Shown: positions 27,028-35,042, counted from the first letter of the stretch. The stretch: 64,000 nucleotides of DNA from Pseudolabrys sp. (GCA_017849615.1 JAFIGS010000007.1:1-64000); one strand, 5' to 3'. Translations and numbers: made by a program. Notes: generated from the sequence alone by a model not told the origin.

Positions 27028-28059
27028 GTGTTTGAAGGCTTCTTCACCCGGGCCCTTAGCGGCGATGACCGCGCGGCCGATGCGACCGAAACCCCGGCGA
27101 AACCGGACAGGATCAGGCCGACGATCGGCCTTGCGCTCGGCGGCGGCGCCGCGCGCGGCTTTGCCCATATCGGTGTGCTTCGTACCTTGGCGGCGCATGG
27201 CATCGTGCCGGACGTCATCGTCGGCACTTCGATCGGCGCCGTTGTCGGCGGCTGCTACGCAGCCGGCCAGCTCGACGATCTCGAGGCTTGGGCGCGCAGT
27301 CTTAACACGCGCACCGTGATGAGCTATCTCGATATCAGCCTGTCCGGGTCCGGGCTGATCGGCGGCAATCGCCTTGCCAGCAAGCTGACCGAAGGGCTGC
27401 AGGATACGCGCATCGAGGGCCTGCCGATGCGCTTTGCCGCGATCGCCACCGAATTCAACACCGGGCACGAAATCTGGCTGACACGCGGCCGGCTGTCCGA
27501 CGCATTGCGCGCCTCCTATGCGCTGCCCGGCATTTTCCCGCCGGTGAAGATCGGCGGCCGCTGGCTCGTCGATGGCGCGCTGGTCAATCCGGTGCCGGTG
27601 TCGGCCGCCCGCGCGCTCGGCGCCCGCGTCGTCATCGCCGTCAATCTCAATGCCGACCTGTTCGGCCGCGGCACCATCATCGCCGACCACGGCTCCGACG
27701 ACACCGACGACGCACCGCCCGCCACTGAGGCGTCCGGCGGCTTGCGCGGTCTGTTCGGTCGCGAAGCGTCGCTGCGCCGCAAGCTGTTCGGCCATCACGG
27801 CCGTCCCGGCATCCCGACGGTGATGGTGGAAGCCTTCAACGTCATGCAGGATCGGATCACGCGCGCGCGGCTGGCCGGCGATCCGCCCGACGTGCTGATC
27901 AGTCCGCGTCTCGGTCCGATCGGCTGGTTCGACTTCCACCGCAACAAGGATGCCATCGCCGTCGGCGTCGACGCCGCCGAAAAGGCGATGGAGACCGTGA
28001 ACGAAGCGATCGAAAGCCTCTCGCAACCCAACGAGACCGGCGTCAGCGGCGGCAAGTAA
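27028..28059 (+). CDS. Patatin-like phospholipase family protein (RssA-like)
   Basis: 343 residues, cytosolic, with no TM segment. The patatin hydrolase elements are all present: the oxyanion loop GLALGGGAARGFAHIG near residue 35-50, the nucleophile elbow GTSIGAVVGG (Ser near residue 69), and the catalytic Asp in WLVDGALVNPVP. Such enzymes hydrolyse membrane lipids or acyl esters. I chose GTG 27028 over TTG 27025 because AAGGAG ends 9 bases upstream. Residues ~210-255 form a variable charged insertion. A one-mismatch CtrA box lies at 26845-26859 in the upstream region. Confidence 0.9.
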   Translation: MFEGFFTRALSGDDRAADATETPAKPDRIRPTIGLALGGGAARGFAHIGVLRTLAAHGIVPDVIVGTSIGAVVGGCYAAGQLDDLEAWARSLNTRTVMSYLDISLSGSGLIGGNRLASKLTEGLQDTRIEGLPMRFAAIATEFNTGHEIWLTRGRLSDALRASYALPGIFPPVKIGGRWLVDGALVNPVPVSAARALGARVVIAVNLNADLFGRGTIIADHGSDDTDDAPPATEASGGLRGLFGREASLRRKLFGHHGRPGIPTVMVEAFNVMQDRITRARLAGDPPDVLISPRLGPIGWFDFHRNKDAIAVGVDAAEKAMETVNEAIESLSQPNETGVSGGK

Positions 28060-28086
28060 ATCGTGGCCGCCGCCGCAGTCGCGGGA

Positions 28087-28518
28087 TCAGGCGGTCTGGA
28101 TGTAATCGCGCATCGCGGCCGCGTCGCTCTCGATTTCCTGGACGCGCGACTTGACGACGTCGCCGATCGAGATCACGCCGATCAGCCGCTCGCCTTTCAG
28201 CACCGGCATGTGACGGAATTTTCGCTCCGTCATCCGCTCCATCAGTTCGGAGATGGAATCGTTCTCGCCGCAGGTCACCACATTGCGGGTCATCACCTGT
28301 CCGACCGGCACATTGAGCGCCGCCGCGCCCTGCTCGGCAATGGCGCGAACGATATCGCGCTCGGAGAGAATGCCGGCGAGCCGATTGCCCGCACCGAGAA
28401 TGACCACAGCGCCGATGCGATGCTTGCTGAGGAGTTGTGCAGCGGCCGCAAGATCGGCCGTTGGTTCGATGCTGATAACGTCGCCGCCCTTAGCGGCCAG
28501 AATCGTCTTCACGTTCAT
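28087..28518 (-). CDS. CBS-pair domain protein
   Basis: 143 residues, consisting almost entirely of two CBS domains. The first runs about 8-60 (STAR: AAAQLLSKHRIGAVVILGAGNRLAG with GILSERDIVRAI) and the second 75-130 (LMERMTERKFRHMPVLKGERLIGVISIGDVVKSR). Stand-alone CBS pairs bind adenosyl nucleotides and act as energy sensors, often stress-induced. The ORF is open upstream to 28557, but ATG 28518 directly precedes the first CBS strand. It converges on the patatin gene with 27 bases between them. Confidence 0.9.
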   Translation of the reverse strand: MNVKTILAAKGGDVISIEPTADLAAAAQLLSKHRIGAVVILGAGNRLAGILSERDIVRAIAEQGAAALNVPVGQVMTRNVVTCGENDSISELMERMTERKFRHMPVLKGERLIGVISIGDVVKSRVQEIESDAAAMRDYIQTA

Positions 28519-28670
28519 GGCAGCCTCCTGACTTCCCGAGTCCGGGGTCAGTGCCAACGATCAGGCCACGAACGCTGTTCCGTCAAGCGACAATGCGCCG
28601 CGGAGTTCGCTGCGCTGCGATAAGCTGTGCCACCTGCACGCGTTTACCGCCGGCAGAGCACCTATGCGCG

Positions 28671-29420
28671 TCAGTGAATGGCGACGTCGTCGCGCGGTTC
28701 GACCTCGCGGTATGGCGGATCGAACCAGGAAAAGAGCAACAGGCCGGCGAGAAAGCCGCCGATATGCGCCTGCCACGCGACGACTTCATCCGCGCCGGTC
28801 AGCGGCGACGACCACAAGCCGAAAAGGATGTTGATACCGAACCACACGCCGACGAAAAGCAGCACCCGCGCGTCGCTGAACGCGCCGGCGAGCGACAGGG
28901 CCGGCACGCGATAGGCATCGTCATCGGTGCCGCGCCACATGCCGAGCGGCCCGCCGCGCTGAAAGGCAAAGCGCATGGTCGCGGCCATCGCGCCGGAGAT
29001 CGCAGCCGAGGCGCCAACCATCGGCGCGACCGACCCGGCATTGGTGACGAGATGCATCGCCGCCCCTGCGGCGGCGGTCACGGCGAAGAAGGCAAGGAAA
29101 CGCACTGTGCCGAAGCGCCGCGCCAGCGGCGAACCAAACGCCATCAACCAAACCGCATTGATGCCAAGATGCATCCAGCTGCCGTGCAGGAACGCGTAGG
29201 TGACGAAGCTCCACACATCGGCGCCCGAACCGCCCGGGAAGACGCCGCCAGGCACCGCGGTCGCGTCGTAGCGCGCCGGAATGAAGGCGAAGTCGAGCAG
29301 CACCCAGATGTCCTGCTGCTGGGTCAGAAACCAGTCGCGCACGCCATGAATGAGCGCGAGCACGCCCAGCAACGCGATGATGGTGGTGGGGAGATTGAAC
29401 AGCGGTTCGCGTTGTTGCAC
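28671..29420 (-). CDS. Rhomboid-family intramembrane serine protease
   Basis: 249 residues with six or seven hydrophobic helices. The catalytic serine lies in MVGASAAISGAMAA (GxSxxxSG) and the catalytic histidine in WQAHIGGFLAG, so both members of the dyad are present; HGSWMHLGINAVWLMAFG is the conserved TM2 segment. Rhomboids cleave membrane proteins within or near the bilayer. GTG 29420 was chosen as start; the ribosome site is weak and the true start could differ by a few codons. The C-terminus ends in an acidic tail (YREVEPRDDVAIH). Confidence 0.88.
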   Translation of the reverse strand: MQQREPLFNLPTTIIALLGVLALIHGVRDWFLTQQQDIWVLLDFAFIPARYDATAVPGGVFPGGSGADVWSFVTYAFLHGSWMHLGINAVWLMAFGSPLARRFGTVRFLAFFAVTAAAGAAMHLVTNAGSVAPMVGASAAISGAMAATMRFAFQRGGPLGMWRGTDDDAYRVPALSLAGAFSDARVLLFVGVWFGINILFGLWSSPLTGADEVVAWQAHIGGFLAGLLLFSWFDPPYREVEPRDDVAIH

Positions 29421-29644
29421 GAGCAAATTCCGTTGACCTTGGTTCGAGTTAGGCGTTTCGCGGCAGGCCCGCAAGCACGCCCGGCGCGTTTTTAACGCTA
29501 ATGCGTCGCTGTTTAGCCATCTCGGCCGCGGCGGCACGCGACGTGCTCCAGCCATGCCAAGGCGCGGCGAAAGGCGTCCGAAGTGTCCCGCAGGGGCACA
29601 CCGGAGACAGTCCGACGTCTCGCCACGGCACAGGGTGGCGCGTC

Positions 29645-30304
29645 ATGAAGCACAGATCATCGCAGGCGGTTTACGCTTACTGGAACGAGAAGCGCGGCAC
29701 CCGTCCGGCGCCGGAGCGCGGCGACATCGACCCGGCGGACATCCGGCGGGCGCTCGGCGACACCGTGATGCTGGCCGCCGATTTCGTCGAGCGCTGGCGC
29801 TTTCGTCTCGCCGGAACCCGGGTCTGCGCCCTGTTCACCCGCGAGCTCAAGGGCGAGGGCCTCACCGCGCTGTGGCGCGAGGAAGACCAGAATAAGATCG
29901 AAACGCTGGCCGTTACCCTGACCCACGAACAGGTCGGCGCGGTGATGGGGTTGACCGGTGTCGCCGCCGATGGCGCAACCGTCGACCTGGAGATGCTGCT
30001 CCTGCCGCTGGCCCATGCCGGCCACGCCCGGATTCGGGCGCTCGGCGTGCTGGCGCCGCTGTCGTTGCCATTCTGGCTAGGCAGCAAGCCGGTCACCGAA
30101 CTGCGTCTCACCGCGCTGCGCCACATCGGTCCCGGCCCGGAAGCCTTCGCCTCCGGCCCGGCGCTGGCGCCCGCGCAGACGCCGGCGACAACGCTGCCGA
30201 CAGACAGGCCGGCCCTCGCCCTCCATGACGGCGGCCGGATGCGACGCGGTCTGGTTGTCTACAGCGGTGGGCGGGAAGATTTGCCGGACCCCGATACCAA
30301 CTAA
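29645..30304 (+). CDS. PAS_5-family domain protein
   Basis: 219 residues. The N-terminal ~150 residues match the PAS_5 family (PAS-like fold abundant in Hyphomicrobiales): YWNEKRGTRPAPERGDIDPADIRRALGD is its hallmark opening, and FRLAGTRVCALFTRELKG follows. No effector domain is attached; the C-terminal ~65 residues are a Pro/Ala linker and a short basic-acidic tail. The family is often next to PilZ or c-di-GMP genes, and here a PilZ protein follows 70 bases downstream, with a CtrA-like box between them. A sensory or regulatory role is inferred. Confidence 0.85.
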   Translation: MKHRSSQAVYAYWNEKRGTRPAPERGDIDPADIRRALGDTVMLAADFVERWRFRLAGTRVCALFTRELKGEGLTALWREEDQNKIETLAVTLTHEQVGAVMGLTGVAADGATVDLEMLLLPLAHAGHARIRALGVLAPLSLPFWLGSKPVTELRLTALRHIGPGPEAFASGPALAPAQTPATTLPTDRPALALHDGGRMRRGLVVYSGGREDLPDPDTN

Positions 30305-30374
30305 CCGGCCATTAACAATACGAACTTAGGGTCGTAACCAGAGGGATCCCCTTACCCCCAGGCTACGTCCGACC

Positions 30375-30998
30375 ATGGCATTGCCGCTGACCCAACCGAG
30401 AATTCTGCCGCTCGCCGACGAGCGGCGGCGGCATCAGCGCGTCAAGGTCAACCTGCTCGGCCGCTATATGCTGTCCGATCGCAACGAATACCCCTGCCAG
30501 GTCGTGAACATGTCGCCCGGCGGCATGGCGCTGGTGGCCCCGGTCATGGGCAATGTCGGCGAGCGCGTCATCGCCTATGTCGATCATCTCGGCCGTCTGG
30601 AGGGCCAGGTGGCCCGCCTGCTCGACAACGGCTTCGCCATGACCATCTCGGCGACCGCGCGCAAACGCGACAAGCTTGCCGCCCAGCTCACCTGGCTCGC
30701 CAACCGGCAAATGCTCAACCTGCCGGAAGACCGCCGCCACGGCCGCTTCTCGCCGAAGATCCCGCGGGCCCGCCTGATCCTGCCCAACGGCCAGAACATC
30801 ACCTGCCGGGTCATCGACCTGTCGGCCTCCGGCGCCGCCGTGTCCGTGCCACGCGACCTGCTGCCGCCGGTCGGCTCCGCCGTCACCCTCGGCAAGACGC
30901 CGGGCCGGGTCGTGCGTCACATTGAGGAAGGCTTTGCGGTCGAGTTCAGCCGCCTGCAGCATCCGGACTTCATCGAAGACAACGTCACCGGCGATTAA
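30375..30998 (+). CDS. Tandem PilZ domain protein (predicted c-di-GMP effector)
   Basis: 207 residues holding two PilZ-like units. The first has R-rich DERRRHQR (about 16-22) and NMSPGG (45-50). The second has DRRHGR (119-124) and DLSASG (148-153). These are the RxxxR and (D/N)xSxxG elements that bind cyclic di-GMP, so both halves look competent. There is no other domain and no TM segment. It follows the PAS_5 gene after 70 bases that include a CTAA-N7-TTAA box (30301-30315), so CtrA control is plausible. The output target is unknown. Confidence 0.92.
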   Translation: MALPLTQPRILPLADERRRHQRVKVNLLGRYMLSDRNEYPCQVVNMSPGGMALVAPVMGNVGERVIAYVDHLGRLEGQVARLLDNGFAMTISATARKRDKLAAQLTWLANRQMLNLPEDRRHGRFSPKIPRARLILPNGQNITCRVIDLSASGAAVSVPRDLLPPVGSAVTLGKTPGRVVRHIEEGFAVEFSRLQHPDFIEDNVTGD

Positions 30999-31028
30999 AG
31001 CCGCCAGCCGGACCAACGCAGCTTCCTG

Positions 31029-31062
31029 AACGCCGTGGCCGCCGCTGCGGCGTTTCGCTTTT
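31029..31062 (+). terminator. Terminator after the PilZ gene
   Basis: Seven-base arms (31029-31035 aacgccg and 31048-31054 cggcgtt) with a GC-rich loop are followed by tcgctttt. It lies 30 bases after the PilZ stop codon. Confidence 0.6.
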
Positions 31063-31478
31063 GAGCGCCCGCATCCGCGGCAAAAAGCGGCCGTGCCGGC
31101 GACGCGCCGATGGCCTGATGACGCCATGGTCAGCGGATTGTGGCCGCGATCATTAAAATTGCGCGCGATCTGAGCGGTGCCGCTCCCCGGATTTTCTCGC
31201 ACAGCGAGCCTGCGGGAACGCGTCGGCGCGAGCGCATACGGTAAATCTCGCGGCTCTCCTGAGGTGATTTTGGCCGTCGTAGCCGGCCCAAAAGCTTTAA
31301 TGCCTCAAATTTTAGACAAATCGTATTCGTTTCATTTTTAGGCGAATTAGACTTCATTTTTCGAAGCATTCGTATCGTATTTTCAGATAACTCCATTCAA
31401 TACTGAACTTATTACTTCAGCGCGGCGAAAAACATCTTTGCGATTGTTGTCCCGGGACGAATGGGAAGGGACAACACC
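31063..31478. other. AT-rich intergenic region upstream of the LapG-like gene
   Basis: After the PilZ terminator the sequence is first ordinary and GC-rich. It then turns strikingly AT-rich between about 31280 and 31420 (for example cattcgtatcgtattttc near 31367-31384), unlike the ~65% GC around it. This is likely the promoter/regulatory region of the transglutaminase-like gene. An 88-codon minus-strand frame (31130-31396) has no ribosome site and is not called. Confidence 0.5.
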
Positions 31479-32147
31479 ATGATTACATCGAAAAAGGGCT
31501 GTATTCGAATCGCCAATACTATGGCGATGGCGGCGGCAGCACTCACCATCTCGCTGGCGGGGGCCAGCGCCGGTGACCGCTACGCCTCTCTCGGCAACGG
31601 CAATGCCGCCAACCGTCCGGTCTTCGCGACGGTCGGCGAGGCGACCCGCGCGCCGATCGGCTGGATCGACTTCTGTCAGGAATACAAAGGCGAGTGCAAC
31701 ACCAGGCCCTCGGCGCCGCGTGACATCGTGCTGACGGCGAAGGCCTGGGACGACCTCATCAAGGTCAACAACTGGGTCAACGACTCGATCAAGCCGGTGA
31801 CCGACATCGAACACTGGGGCGTCGTCGAGCGCTGGAATTTCGGCGAGGACGGCTACGGCGATTGCGAGGACTACGTGCTTCTCAAGCGCCGCATGCTGAT
31901 GCAGGCGGGCTGGCCCCGCGAGGCGCTGCTGATCACCGTCGTCCGCGACAAGAAAGGCGATGGCCACGCGGTCCTCACGGTCAAAACCGACCGCGGCGAG
32001 TTCATCCTCGACAATCAGGAAGCGCAGATCCTGCCGTGGACTCACACCGGCTACAAGTTCGTGAAGCGCCAGTCGCAGGGCGATCAGAACGCGTGGGTCT
32101 CGCTCGGCGAACCGCGCAACGCACCGGCCACCGTCTCGGCCCGATAG
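31479..32147 (+). CDS. Transglutaminase-like cysteine peptidase, BTLCP (LapG-like) family
   Basis: 222 residues with an N-terminal signal peptide (about 1-31, ending AGASA), so it is periplasmic. The predicted catalytic triad of the family is C129 (YGDCEDYV), H163 (GHAVL) and D178 (LDNQ). LapG-type proteases cleave a TAAG-like site near the N-terminus of RTX-type surface adhesins and are controlled by the c-di-GMP receptor LapD. No adhesin or lapD is in this window. Alphaproteobacteria often carry several BTLCP paralogs of unknown targets. Start ATG 31479 was chosen for its AAGGG ribosome site; ATG 31461 lacks one. A strong terminator follows at 32245. Confidence 0.88.
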   Translation: MITSKKGCIRIANTMAMAAAALTISLAGASAGDRYASLGNGNAANRPVFATVGEATRAPIGWIDFCQEYKGECNTRPSAPRDIVLTAKAWDDLIKVNNWVNDSIKPVTDIEHWGVVERWNFGEDGYGDCEDYVLLKRRMLMQAGWPREALLITVVRDKKGDGHAVLTVKTDRGEFILDNQEAQILPWTHTGYKFVKRQSQGDQNAWVSLGEPRNAPATVSAR

Positions 32148-32244
32148 CGGAGGCTTTGGGGAGAGCCTGCTGAACTGACAATCTGGTGAGGATACGCGTC
32201 TCCGGTCACGTCCCCACCCTCCCCGTCCCCAGACCGGGACGCGC

Positions 32245-32282
32245 GCGGCCAGGCTCCCCCAAGCCTGGCCGCACTTTTTTTT
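32245..32282 (+). terminator. Strong intrinsic terminator after the LapG-like gene
   Basis: A perfect 11-bp stem (gcggccaggct, 32245-32255, with agcctggccgc, 32262-32272) is followed by ac and eight T. It ends the transcript about 100 bases after the stop codon at 32147. Confidence 0.9.
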
Positions 32283-32382
32283 GGGGCGAAAGAAGCGCCT
32301 CGAACAAAAGAATTTCTTTCCCGCATAAGTTGACGATAGTCTTCCCTCACCGCCCCAAAGAGGCGGATTTGGAGGATTGATG

Positions 32383-32838
32383 ATGCGTTTGATATTAGCG
32401 GTCATACTTAGCATGACAGCGCCATTATTGGCGGGCTGCGCAGGAGGAGGCACCGGAGCAACCGAGACACCCCTCCTTGATTCCGCAAGTCTCCCGCCAA
32501 ACTATCGACAAATCATCGTTTCCAAAGTCAAAGAAACTTTCTTTGACCCGTATAGCATTCGTGATGCAAGTATATCCCAGCCCATTGCTGGCCGCGCCGC
32601 GTTAGGCCCGGTCGCCACCATCTGCGTCCGCTCGAACGCAAAGAATCGGATGGGCGGCTACACGGGTCTCAAGGCAACATCCTACACCTTCCGAGCTGGT
32701 GCCTTGACGGTGGTTGACGACCAGTATGCCGCGCTGACTTGTGACAAAGCCACTTACGAGCCGTTTCCGGAAATCGACGCAGGCTCTCCGCCGCGGGCCG
32801 ACAACAAATCAACTTCCGGCCAAAGAAATATCCGCTAA
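32383..32838 (+). CDS. Small lipoprotein of unknown function
   Basis: 151 residues. The signal peptide MRLILAVILSMTAPLLAGC ends in a lipobox (LLAGC), so the mature protein should be lipid-anchored at Cys19. After a Gly/Thr linker, the body (QIIVSKVKETFFDPYSIRDA, then a beta-rich stretch) resembles small inner/outer-membrane lipoproteins of unknown role. GGAGG at 32371-32375 lies 7 bases before ATG 32383, fixing the start over ATG 32380 and TTG 32377. Codons are less GC-rich than neighbours (for example many ATA, AAT and AAA), hinting at recent acquisition. It lies between a terminator and the frameshifted antitoxin. Confidence 0.75.
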   Translation: MRLILAVILSMTAPLLAGCAGGGTGATETPLLDSASLPPNYRQIIVSKVKETFFDPYSIRDASISQPIAGRAALGPVATICVRSNAKNRMGGYTGLKATSYTFRAGALTVVDDQYAALTCDKATYEPFPEIDAGSPPRADNKSTSGQRNIR

Positions 32839-32868
32839 TGGTGGAGGGCGAACCTCCAGAGCAAACTC

Positions 32869-33193
32869 ATGAAGAAAACCACCCAACGCAAAGGCAATGT
32901 TTTCGCGGATATCGGAATTCCGAATGCCGGGGAGCATGCCCTGAAGGCGGATGTTGTCATCAAGCTGGCGAGGATGATCGAACTAAAAGACATCTCTCAG
33001 AGCGAAGCGGCAAAGCTCACCGGCATCGCCCAACCCGACCTGTCCACTGCTGCGCGGAAAGTTCGATGGATTCTCGATGGATCGGCTGCTGCAGGCACTC
33101 ATGGCGCTTGGCAGTGATATCGAAATCCGCGTGAAGAAGCCCGTGCAGAATAGACGGGGTCATGGCCGCGTCCTTGCGGCATTCGCCAAGTGA
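32869..33193 (+). pseudogene. XRE-type antitoxin-like gene, frameshifted
   Basis: From ATG 32869 the frame encodes KGNVFADIGIPNAGEHALKA, then an HTH-like region (ISQSEAAKLTGIAQPDLS). This is the recognisable XRE (HigA2-like) antitoxin start of a toxin-antitoxin module. At about 33045-33046 the reading frame breaks. The +2 frame from 33047 continues LLRGKFDGFSMDRLLQALMA, the expected rest of the fold, and runs to TGA 33191-33193. Family alignment suggests a 2-base deletion just after QPDLS. No HigB/RelE toxin frame lies next to it. Either a decayed orphan antitoxin or a sequencing error. The 3' end overlaps the terminator of the gamma-carbonic anhydrase gene. Confidence 0.75.
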
Positions 33194-33220
33194 AAAAGGC
33201 CCGGCCAAACAGCCGGACCC
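33193..33220 (-). terminator. Terminator of the carbonic-anhydrase-family gene
   Basis: On the minus strand, GGTCCGGC (33219-33212) pairs with GCCGGGCC (33205-33198) with one G-T wobble, loop of 6, followed by TTTTT (33197-33193). It is 23 bases past the stop of the gene at 33243 and shares its last bases with the XRE remnant. Confidence 0.75.
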
Positions 33221-33242
33221 TTGGGCGCCTCGCTGCAGCCCC

Positions 33243-33773
33243 TCACCCGATCCGCTTCAGGCCCTTGGCGTACTGCTTCGAGCGCTTCACGTAATGATCC
33301 GCGCCGCCGCGGATCATCGCCAGCATCTTGTCGTCGAGCGTGCGGATGGCGCGCGCGGGCGAGCCGACGATCATCGAGTTGTCCGGGAAGCTCTTGCCTT
33401 CCGTGACCAGCGCGCCGGCACCGACCAGCGAGTTGGCGCCGATTTTCGCGCCATTGAGCACGACGGCGTTCATGCCGATCAGCGAATTGTCGCCGATGGT
33501 GCAGCCATGCAGCATGACCTGATGGCCGATGACGCAATCCTTGCCGATGATCATCGGAAAGCCGGGGTCGGTGTGCAAAGTACAATTGTCCTGGATCTGC
33601 GAGCCCTCGCCGAGCTCGATCCACTCGTTGTCGCCGCGGATCACCGCGCCGAACCAGACGCTCGCATTGCGCTTGAGCCGCACGCGGCCGATCAGCACGG
33701 CGGTCTCGGCCACCCAGTATTCGCCCTCGGCCGGAAATTCCGGGCCTTGTCCGTCGAGTTCGTAGATCGGCAT
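33243..33773 (-). CDS. Gamma-carbonic-anhydrase-family (left-handed beta-helix) protein
   Basis: 176 residues of hexapeptide repeats forming a left-handed beta-helix. The metal-site histidines are present as in gamma-CA: one in NCTLHTDPG, two in IGHQVMLHGC. Members hydrate CO2 or are structural or enzymatic homologues with unclear activity (YrdA/PaaY-like). It starts MPIYELDGQGPEFP, the usual family opening. It is the first gene of a minus-strand unit ending at a terminator. Its activity as a carbonic anhydrase is not certain. Confidence 0.88.
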   Translation of the reverse strand: MPIYELDGQGPEFPAEGEYWVAETAVLIGRVRLKRNASVWFGAVIRGDNEWIELGEGSQIQDNCTLHTDPGFPMIIGKDCVIGHQVMLHGCTIGDNSLIGMNAVVLNGAKIGANSLVGAGALVTEGKSFPDNSMIVGSPARAIRTLDDKMLAMIRGGADHYVKRSKQYAKGLKRIG

Positions 33774-33869
33774 GTCGCGCTCCCTGTCAGGGGCGCGAGT
33801 TAGCCCGGATGATTGGCAAAATGGAAGAGCCCGCCCGCAGCGTTCGCGGGTGTGAAACGGCGGGCGAAA

Positions 33870-34196
33870 CTAGACGACGCCGCAGGCGCGCAAACTCATC
33901 ACCAGCACCTGGCCCGACATCAGGCTCCAGAAGCCGGCGATGACGGTGGCCAGAAACACGAACTGGAACTGACGGGCCTCATGGCGCGCACCCAGCAAGG
34001 TGTTGCGCATGATCAGGAACGGCGCGGCGACAACCAGCAGCGGCACGGCGGCCAGCGCCTGCGCGCTCGGGCCCCTGGCGAGCATCGTGAAGCTCGGCAG
34101 CCGGCTCGTCGCGAGCTGGTACGCCGAGCACGACATCCCCGCCACGGCAAAGCCGAAGGCGAGCGCCAGCAGCATCTGTACGGAGTCCGGGGTCAT
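33870..34196 (-). CDS. Small integral membrane protein of unknown function
   Basis: 108 residues with three hydrophobic segments (about 6-26, 45-66, 80-100). The sequence is Ala/Leu/Phe-rich with no charged catalytic motif. I recall this as a conserved hypothetical of Hyphomicrobiales (DUF6949-like); confidence in the family name is low. ATG 34196 was chosen; a TTG one codon upstream is possible. It is divergent from the gene at 34320, and a perfect CtrA box sits between the two, so either could be its target. Confidence 0.7.
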   Translation of the reverse strand: MTPDSVQMLLALAFGFAVAGMSCSAYQLATSRLPSFTMLARGPSAQALAAVPLLVVAAPFLIMRNTLLGARHEARQFQFVFLATVIAGFWSLMSGQVLVMSLRACGVV

Positions 34197-34260
34197 CAAC
34201 GCCTCAACGCACGCGAGGCCTTGAGGTAACCTGCGCGGTCGGGCCCGGGCCAGCCAATCC

Positions 34261-34275
34261 TTAACGGATGGTTAA
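34261..34275. promoter_or_regulatory. Perfect CtrA box
   Basis: TTAA-cggatgg-TTAA is an exact match to the TTAA-N7-TTAA binding motif of the alphaproteobacterial cell-cycle regulator CtrA. It lies 45 bases upstream of the plus-strand gene at 34320 and 65 bases upstream of the minus-strand gene starting at 34196. A second, imperfect pair (TTAC-N6-TTAA) follows at about 34281-34295. Confidence 0.75.
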
Positions 34276-34319
34276 CCGCTTTACCATACGTTAACCAAGC
34301 CGTGCCACTTCAAGAGACC

Positions 34320-35042
34320 ATGGCCACCATTGCGCAACATCCCGCCGCGCGCCGCCGCGCCGTCAAACGCCGCAAGCATGCCGGTCCGCTCGTCGCGCCG
34401 GTCGCGGTGTTCGCCGCCGCCTGCATCGTCGCCGTGATCTATGTTGCCTACGTGCTGTGGCCGCGCTGGCCCGATGCGCCCGTGGCGACCGATGCGCCGT
34501 CGATCCCGATCACCGTCGCGGGCACCGTCTTCAACATCGAGCCCGCCGCTGTGCGCATTCCAAGCCAGCGCAATGCCGGCTCGCAGAACCGCATTGATGT
34601 CGCCTATCTCTGGCCGTCGCTGATCCCGCCCGACCCATCGATCAAGATCATCGACGGCAAGCCGGTCGATCCCAACGAGCGGCTGTTCGCCCTCATCCAG
34701 ATCGACGACGGCGCGCTGCCGCTCGCCCAGCGCGTGCGCAATATCTATCCGCGCTATCTGTCGAACACGCAGGCGTCGGGGCCCGAAGGCCTGATCGTCC
34801 ATCCCTTCCGCGGCGATACGCCTTATGAAGGCGAAGACCTCGTCTACGAGAAGGCGCAGCCGGAACACTTTCTGGCGCGCTGCTCGCGTCAGGGCGTTGC
34901 CAATGCCGGCACGTGTCTTCTGGAAAAACGCGTCGGCGCCGCGGACGTCACCTTCCGCTTTCCCCGCGACTGGCTGTCCGACTGGCAGAACGTCGCCGCC
35001 GGCATCGACAAGCTGATGGCGCGCTGGCGGCCGAACACCTAG
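34320..35042 (+). CDS. Membrane-anchored protein of unknown function, predicted CtrA target
   Basis: 240 residues. A basic N-terminus (RRRAVKRRKHAG) precedes one TM helix (about 24-45, VAVFAAACIVAVIYVAYVLW), so the bulk of the protein (46-240) should be periplasmic. That part has two cysteines (ARCSRQ, GTCLLE) that may pair, and YPRYLSNTQASGPEGLIVHPF, but no family I can name. ATG 34320 was preferred; an in-frame GTG at 34302 is possible. The perfect CtrA box 45 bases upstream suggests cell-cycle-regulated expression (inference). Confidence 0.7.
   Translation: MATIAQHPAARRRAVKRRKHAGPLVAPVAVFAAACIVAVIYVAYVLWPRWPDAPVATDAPSIPITVAGTVFNIEPAAVRIPSQRNAGSQNRIDVAYLWPSLIPPDPSIKIIDGKPVDPNERLFALIQIDDGALPLAQRVRNIYPRYLSNTQASGPEGLIVHPFRGDTPYEGEDLVYEKAQPEHFLARCSRQGVANAGTCLLEKRVGAADVTFRFPRDWLSDWQNVAAGIDKLMARWRPNT

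Noticed and set aside
31130-31396. 88-codon minus-strand frame between PilZ and the LapG-like gene
   Set aside because: No ribosome site, no family-like sequence, and it spans the AT-rich promoter region.
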